Origin: Alphaproteobacteria bacterium
Lineage (GTDB): Bacteria; Pseudomonadota; Alphaproteobacteria; Rhizobiales; Xanthobacteraceae
Assembly: GCA_005883445.1 (NCBI GenBank)
Contig: VAZL01000001.1
Location: 1 to 9,827 of the forward strand
Reading direction: 5' to 3'
DNA length: 9,827 bases
Positions 6,427 to 9,827 of this stretch are shown in pieces. Positions within the stretch are counted from its first letter, which is position 1, and every line of letters starts with the position of its first letter. The notes under the pieces were generated by a model that worked only from the letters and a program-made list of their open reading frames with translations, was not told the origin of the DNA and made no database searches. The position numbers were made by a program, and so were the translations under genes.

Positions 6427-7527
6427 ATGACCACGATGAAAGCGGTCCGGCTGTTCGAGTTCGGCGGGCCCGACAAGCTCCGCTACGGCGACCATCCGAT
6501 GCCGGAGGTCGGGACGACCGACGTTCTGGTCAAGGTGCTCGCCACCTCGGTCTCGCGCTGGGACATCAAGTACCGCACCGGCGAGGTGCACGAATTCTAC
6601 GGCAAATCCACCGGACATCACGGCGGCATCCACGGCCGCCGCGCCTTCCCGATGCCGATGCAGCTCGGCCGCGACGTCGCCGGCGAAGTCGCGGCGGTGG
6701 GTGCAAGCGTGACGACGCTCGCGCCCGGCGACCGCGTGCTCGGCATCACCAATCCCGAAAACACGCTCTCGCTCGCAAGCATCCGCGGGCTGGGCAATCT
6801 CTCCGGCGGAATCGACCTTCCCGGCCACACCATGTTTGGCGGCTACGCGCAGTTCGTGTCGCGCCCGGAGAGCTACTGGATCAAAGTGCAGCCCGATCTC
6901 GACCTCGATCAGGGCGCCGCCGCCATGTGGCCGTGCGCCACCGCCCACCGCATCATCACCAACCGACTTAACGTGCGGATGAACGACAACGTTCTCATTA
7001 CCGGCGCAGCGGGCGGCATGGGCACGGCGACCATCGCGCTTGCCAAGCTCGCCGGCGCCACCGTCATCGCCACCACGCGCCATCCCGGCAAGGCCGCGAG
7101 CCTCGAGCGCTGGGGCGCCGATATCGTCGTCGACAGCGGAGGGGACGATGCGGTCAAAGCCATTCGCGCCGCGACCGGCGGGGAGGGCGTCGACGCGGCG
7201 GTGGAATATACCGGCGCGAGCGAACTCATGCGGCTGTGCATCGACGCCTTGCGCCTGGGCGGCACGTTCTGCCCGGTGGGCGGGGAATTGCGCGAGATCC
7301 CGCTGCGCGTGGTCGACATGGTCAGTAAGGAGCTCAACGTCCACGGCGTTCGCGGCGCAACGCGCAACGATCAGCGCGTGGTCGCGGAGCTCTTGGAGAA
7401 AGGGCGCATCCGCATGCCGATCCATGCGGTGCTGCCGCTCGCCAAGGCCGCGGAGGCGCACGCCATGCTCGAACACAGCGACGATGTCGTGGGCCGCATC
7501 GTGCTGCATCCCTGGGACGATGTTTGA
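6427..7527 (+). CDS. MDR-superfamily NAD(P)H-dependent oxidoreductase (quinone oxidoreductase/zinc-less alcohol dehydrogenase type)
   Basis: The 366-residue protein has the medium-chain dehydrogenase layout: a GroES-like catalytic domain (about 5-135), then a Rossmann domain with the nucleotide loop VLITGAAGGMG (189-199). The arginine in ATTRHPGK suggests a preference for NADPH. The catalytic-zinc ligands of true alcohol dehydrogenases are missing: the usual Cys position reads SVSRWD (41-46) and the GHE position reads GRDVAG (81-86). The structural-zinc cysteine cluster is also absent. It is therefore probably a zinc-independent reductase despite the common annotation alcohol dehydrogenase. 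A His/Gly-rich insertion, STGHHGGIHGRR (61-72), is notable. It follows hslU by 26 nt and may be read from the same transcript, but no functional link is evident. The second ATG at 6436 (MKAVRLFEFG) is an equally likely start. The substrate is unknown. Confidence 0.88.
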   Translation: MTTMKAVRLFEFGGPDKLRYGDHPMPEVGTTDVLVKVLATSVSRWDIKYRTGEVHEFYGKSTGHHGGIHGRRAFPMPMQLGRDVAGEVAAVGASVTTLAPGDRVLGITNPENTLSLASIRGLGNLSGGIDLPGHTMFGGYAQFVSRPESYWIKVQPDLDLDQGAAAMWPCATAHRIITNRLNVRMNDNVLITGAAGGMGTATIALAKLAGATVIATTRHPGKAASLERWGADIVVDSGGDDAVKAIRAATGGEGVDAAVEYTGASELMRLCIDALRLGGTFCPVGGELREIPLRVVDMVSKELNVHGVRGATRNDQRVVAELLEKGRIRMPIHAVLPLAKAAEAHAMLEHSDDVVGRIVLHPWDDV

Positions 7528-7533
7528 GAGATG

Positions 7534-7561
7534 GCGGCAGGAACGCTGGCTGCGTTGCCGC
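7534..7561. terminator. Possible hairpin between convergent MDR and SdhAF4 genes
   Basis: GCGGCA (7534-7539) pairs with TGCCGC (7556-7561) and ACGC (7543-7546) with GCGT (7552-7555), around a five-base loop TGGCT and a three-base bulge (GGA). Its place in the 36-bp gap between two convergent stop codons suits a bidirectional terminator. There is no T-tract on either side, so classic intrinsic termination is not supported. Confidence 0.3.
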
Positions 7562-7563
7562 GC

Positions 7564-7779
7564 TCAAAAGTCGGTGGCGATGCCCTTGACCTCCCAGTCC
7601 CCGTAGCGGACGGGGTCGAGTTCGCCGCTGCGGCGGCCGGACTCCGGCGGCCGTTGCGCCGCCGCGCGGTCGCGTTCGGCGCGGCGGCCGGCGGCCTCGG
7701 CGAGCGCGCGCTCGGCTGCCGGCGAGAGGGGCTTTTTCGGCGCCGAAGTGGACGGCGCATCCAATTTTGGATCGCCCAT
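7564..7779 (-). CDS. DUF1674 protein, succinate dehydrogenase assembly factor 4 (SdhAF4/Sdh8-like)
   Basis: This 71-residue protein ends with VRYGDWEVKGIATDF, the conserved C-terminal block of DUF1674, whose mitochondrial relatives (SDHAF4/Sdh8) bind the flavinylated catalytic subunit SdhA and help assemble succinate dehydrogenase. The N-terminal two-thirds is a low-complexity Ala/Pro/Arg/Glu-rich region (8-50), as expected for this largely disordered family. I start at the ATG at 7779 (MGDPKLDAP), preceded directly by an AGGGGGA stretch and by AGGGGA about ten bases further up. A longer reading to 7884 adds 35 residues without family resemblance. It lies tail to tail with the MDR gene and head to head with htpX. 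No sdh genes are in the window, so its role comes from the family. Confidence 0.9.
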   Translation of the reverse strand: MGDPKLDAPSTSAPKKPLSPAAERALAEAAGRRAERDRAAAQRPPESGRRSGELDPVRYGDWEVKGIATDF

Positions 7780-7946
7780 TCCCCCTAGATGTCCCCTGCC
7801 TGCCGTGCCCCGATCAAGGCCTGCCGCGTGGCGCGACAAAGGGGCTCTGGCAACCGGACCCGACCGACCCAACATTTTATGCACAATGTCGAACCCGTTG
7901 CGGCGCGAAGGCGTTGCGCCCGAGGTTCGCCCCGAGGAAGCGACCC
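7780..7946. promoter_or_regulatory. Divergent intergenic region between SdhAF4 and htpX
   Basis: The 167-bp gap should hold both promoters. Its most distinctive element is an AT-rich island in GC-rich DNA at about 7871-7889, with the imperfect inverted repeat ACATT-N8-AATGT (7872-7889). TTTTAT (7875-7880) could serve as a -10 for htpX, but I see no convincing -35 about 17 bp upstream. The htpX ribosome binding site GAGGAAG (7934-7940) is clear. Confidence 0.35.
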
Positions 7947-8900
7947 ATGAACTATCTGCGTACCGCCATTCTGCTGGCCGGGCTCACCGCCCTGTTCATG
8001 GGGGTCGGCTACCTCATCGGCGGCGCAGGCGGCGCCGTGATCGCGTTCCTCGTCGCCGCCGGCATGAACGTCGCCAGCTACTGGAATGCGGACAAGCTGG
8101 TGCTGGCGATGCACGACGCCCATGAGGTCGACGAGACCACGGCCCCCGAGCTCGTGCACCTCGTGCAGGACCTCGCGCGGCGCGCCGGCCTGCCCATGCC
8201 GCGCGTCTATCTCATGGACAATCCGCAGCCCAATGCATTCGCAACCGGACGCAACCCCGAGCACGCGGCGGTGGCGGCGACGACCGGCCTGCTGCAGATG
8301 CTCTCGCGCGAGGAAATCGCCGGCGTGATCGCCCACGAGCTCGCCCATGTCAGAAATCACGACACGCTGACGATGACCATCACCGCGACCATCGCCGGCG
8401 CGATCTCCATGCTGGCGCAGTTCGGGCTGTTCTTCGGCGGCTCTCGCGACAACAACAGCGGCCTCGGCGTGATCGGCACGCTGGCGATGGTGATCCTCGC
8501 CCCGATCGCGGCCATGATCGTGCAGATGGCGATCAGCCGCACGCGCGAATACGCCGCCGACGAACTCGGCGCGCGCACCACGGGGCGGCCGGATGCGCTC
8601 GCCTCGGCGCTGGCCAAGATTTCCGCCGCCGCGCAGACGATCGAGAACCCCAGCGCGGAGCGCACGCCGGCGACCGCGCATCTCTTCATCGTCAATCCGC
8701 TGACCGGCCAGCGGATGGACAACCTGTTCTCGACCCATCCCTCGACCGAGAATCGCCTCGCCGCGCTGGAGCGATTGGCGGCGGAGATCGGTTCAGGCGG
8801 ATACGGCCCGCGGCCGAGCGCCCCCGCCTATCCCGGGCGTCCCGCAGGTCCTTGGGGCAGTCCCGGCGGGCGCGGCGAAAATCGCGGCCCGTGGGGTTGA
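7947..8900 (+). CDS. htpX: Membrane zinc metalloprotease HtpX
   Basis: HtpX is an M48-family inner-membrane protease that degrades misfolded membrane proteins together with FtsH. The 317-residue product has N-terminal hydrophobic segments at about 6-24 and 27-44. The zinc motif is AHELAHVRNHD (His130, Glu131, His134), and the third ligand is Glu201 in REYAADE. Between them lie two further hydrophobic stretches (about 143-164 and 177-195), giving the usual hairpin layout. DNPQPNAFATGRNPEHAAVA and FSTHPSTENRLAALE are family segments. The ATG at 7947 is preceded by GAGGAAG with 6-nt spacing and opens the conserved N-terminus MNYLRTAILL; the frame is open further upstream without similarity. The last 30 or so residues form a Gly/Pro/Arg-rich tail ending GPWG. 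Its TGA overlaps an ATG (TGATG), leading towards rsmB. Confidence 0.96.
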   Translation: MNYLRTAILLAGLTALFMGVGYLIGGAGGAVIAFLVAAGMNVASYWNADKLVLAMHDAHEVDETTAPELVHLVQDLARRAGLPMPRVYLMDNPQPNAFATGRNPEHAAVAATTGLLQMLSREEIAGVIAHELAHVRNHDTLTMTITATIAGAISMLAQFGLFFGGSRDNNSGLGVIGTLAMVILAPIAAMIVQMAISRTREYAADELGARTTGRPDALASALAKISAAAQTIENPSAERTPATAHLFIVNPLTGQRMDNLFSTHPSTENRLAALERLAAEIGSGGYGPRPSAPAYPGRPAGPWGSPGGRGENRGPWG

Positions 8901-8944
8901 TGGTTTCGAGCGCTCGCTGCGTTCCGCGGTTTCATGGCAAATGA
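8900..8944 (+). CDS. Possible 14-codon relay ORF between htpX and rsmB
   Basis: The ATG at 8900 overlaps the htpX stop (TGATG), and the TGA at 8942-8944 overlaps the rsmB ATG at 8941 (ATGA). The peptide would be MVSSARCVPRFHGK. GTGGGG just before the ATG could serve as a weak ribosome binding site, whereas rsmB itself has none. It probably matters, if at all, as a coupling device rather than as a peptide. Chance is a real alternative, and if rsmB starts at the ATG at 8950 the second overlap loses its meaning. Confidence 0.25.
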   Translation: MVSSARCVPRFHGK

Positions 8945-9827
8945 CGGGCATGGCCCGTACCGATTCCGCCATCGACCCTCCTGGCCTCGCGGCGCGGCGG
9001 ATCGCGGTCGACATCCTCGACGGCGTGCTGCGCCGCCATCGCCCGCTCGACGAACAGCTCGAGGAACGGGCCGCGCACCCTGACTTTGCAGCGCTTGCCC
9101 ATCGCGACCGCGCGCTGGTGCGCGCGCTGGTGACGGTGGTGTTGCGCCGGCTCGGGACGTTGCGCCATCTCCTCGGCCACTGGCTCAAGCTTCCCGCCGA
9201 CGCGCCGCGGGTCGAAACCGCGTTGCTCCTCGGCGCGGCGCAAATCCTGTGGCTCGAGGTGCCGGACCACGCTGCCGTCGACTTGGCGGTACGCCTGGTG
9301 CAGGCGGAGCGGCGCGCCGCGCGCTACGCCGGCCTGGTCAATGCGGTGCTGCGGCGCGTCGCCCGCGAGGGCGCGCAATTCCTCGCGACCGTCGACACGA
9401 TCGCGCTCGACACGCCGGAGTGGCTCATGGCGCGATGGGTGAAGAACTATGGTGCGGAGACCGCGCGCGCGATTGCCGTCGCGAACGGGCAGGAACCGGC
9501 GCTCGATCTGACGGTGAAGAACGATCCCGAGCTTTGGGCACGCGCGCTCGGCGGGCGCGTGCTCTTAACCGGCTCGGTGCGCGCGATCGTGCATGGACCG
9601 ATATCGCAGCTGCCGGGCTATGGCGAGGGCGCCTGGTGGGTGCAGGACGCCGCCGCGGCATTGCCGGCGAAGCTCTTCGGCGACGTGCGCGGCCGCAGCG
9701 TCGCGGATCTGTGCGCGGCACCGGGCGGCAAGACCGCCCAGCTCACGGCCGCCGGCGCCCGCGTCATCGCCGTCGACCGCGCGCCGGGAAGACTGGAACG
9801 GCTGCAACAGAATCTCGCCCGCCTCCA
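8941..9827 (+). CDS. rsmB: 16S rRNA (cytosine-5)-methyltransferase RsmB (Fmu/Sun family), 3' end cut off
   Basis: RsmB methylates C967 of 16S rRNA (E. coli numbering) using S-adenosylmethionine. The window shows 295 codons open to its right edge. Residues about 15-145 form a NusB-like RNA-binding domain (GLAARRIAVDILDGVL, RDRALVRALV, GLVNAVLRRV). The methyltransferase domain then begins with WWVQDAAAALPAK and SAM-binding motif I, VADLCAAPGGKT (254-265), followed by VIAVDR (275-280). The two catalytic cysteines of motifs IV and VI lie beyond the window. I start at the ATG at 8941; the ATG at 8950 is possible. Neither has a good ribosome binding site. htpX ends 40 nt upstream, so the two probably form one operon. 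The wider RsmB/NOP2 family is certain, the RsmB assignment very likely. Confidence 0.93.
   Translation, partial: MTGMARTDSAIDPPGLAARRIAVDILDGVLRRHRPLDEQLEERAAHPDFAALAHRDRALVRALVTVVLRRLGTLRHLLGHWLKLPADAPRVETALLLGAAQILWLEVPDHAAVDLAVRLVQAERRAARYAGLVNAVLRRVAREGAQFLATVDTIALDTPEWLMARWVKNYGAETARAIAVANGQEPALDLTVKNDPELWARALGGRVLLTGSVRAIVHGPISQLPGYGEGAWWVQDAAAALPAKLFGDVRGRSVADLCAAPGGKTAQLTAAGARVIAVDRAPGRLERLQQNLARL

Noticed and set aside
6337..7509. A 390-codon minus-strand ORF opposite the MDR gene
   Set aside because: Antisense shadow rich in Ala, Arg, His and Gly, with no recognisable domain.
7785..8738. A 317-codon minus-strand ORF opposite htpX
   Set aside because: Shadow of a gene with an intact HELAH motif; no family resemblance.

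Overview
This 9.8-kb, GC-rich, gene-dense window looks like core chromosome of an alphaproteobacterium, most probably of the order Hyphomicrobiales (Bradyrhizobiaceae/Xanthobacteraceae-like). That placement rests on protein wording, on a histidine operon with a DUF2628 membrane protein between hisB and hisH, on hslV and hslU separated by a GNAT acetyltransferase gene, and on a DUF1674/SdhAF4 gene divergent from htpX-rsmB. I saw no tRNA, rRNA, IS element, CRISPR array or phage gene.

Layout. The window opens inside a plus-strand 2-hydroxychromene-2-carboxylate isomerase-like gene (2-568). It converges on a minus-strand histidine operon, read right to left: hisB (3938-3405), DUF2628 (3373-2846), hisH (2849-2199), a possible 38-codon ORF (2199-2083), hisA (2086-1346) and hisF (1341-565). 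A 127-bp divergent gap separates hisB from the plus-strand cluster hslV (4066-4611), GNAT (4611-5096), hslU (5093-6400) and an MDR oxidoreductase (6427-7527). A small minus-strand SdhAF4 gene (7779-7564) faces the MDR gene. Beyond a 167-bp divergent gap come htpX (7947-8900) and rsmB (8941 to the window end, incomplete).

How the genes work together. HisB, HisH, HisA and HisF cover the middle of histidine biosynthesis; HisH and HisF form the glutamine-dependent IGP synthase that also feeds AICAR to purine synthesis. HslV and HslU form the two-part ATP-dependent protease. HtpX is a membrane zinc protease, so two protein quality-control systems lie close together. RsmB methylates 16S rRNA, and SdhAF4 helps mature succinate dehydrogenase.

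Most of this is housekeeping, and I do not see a clear new defence or biosynthetic system. The points most worth a second look concern gene coupling: two very short ORFs that each start on the stop codon of one gene and end on the start codon of the next (hisH to hisA, and htpX to rsmB); the acetyltransferase overlapped at both ends inside hslVU; the DUF2628 membrane protein coupled to hisH by a GTGA overlap and carrying a 15-bp tandem duplication; and a his operon that ends at hisF with stop codons interlocked with an unrelated gene, without hisE.
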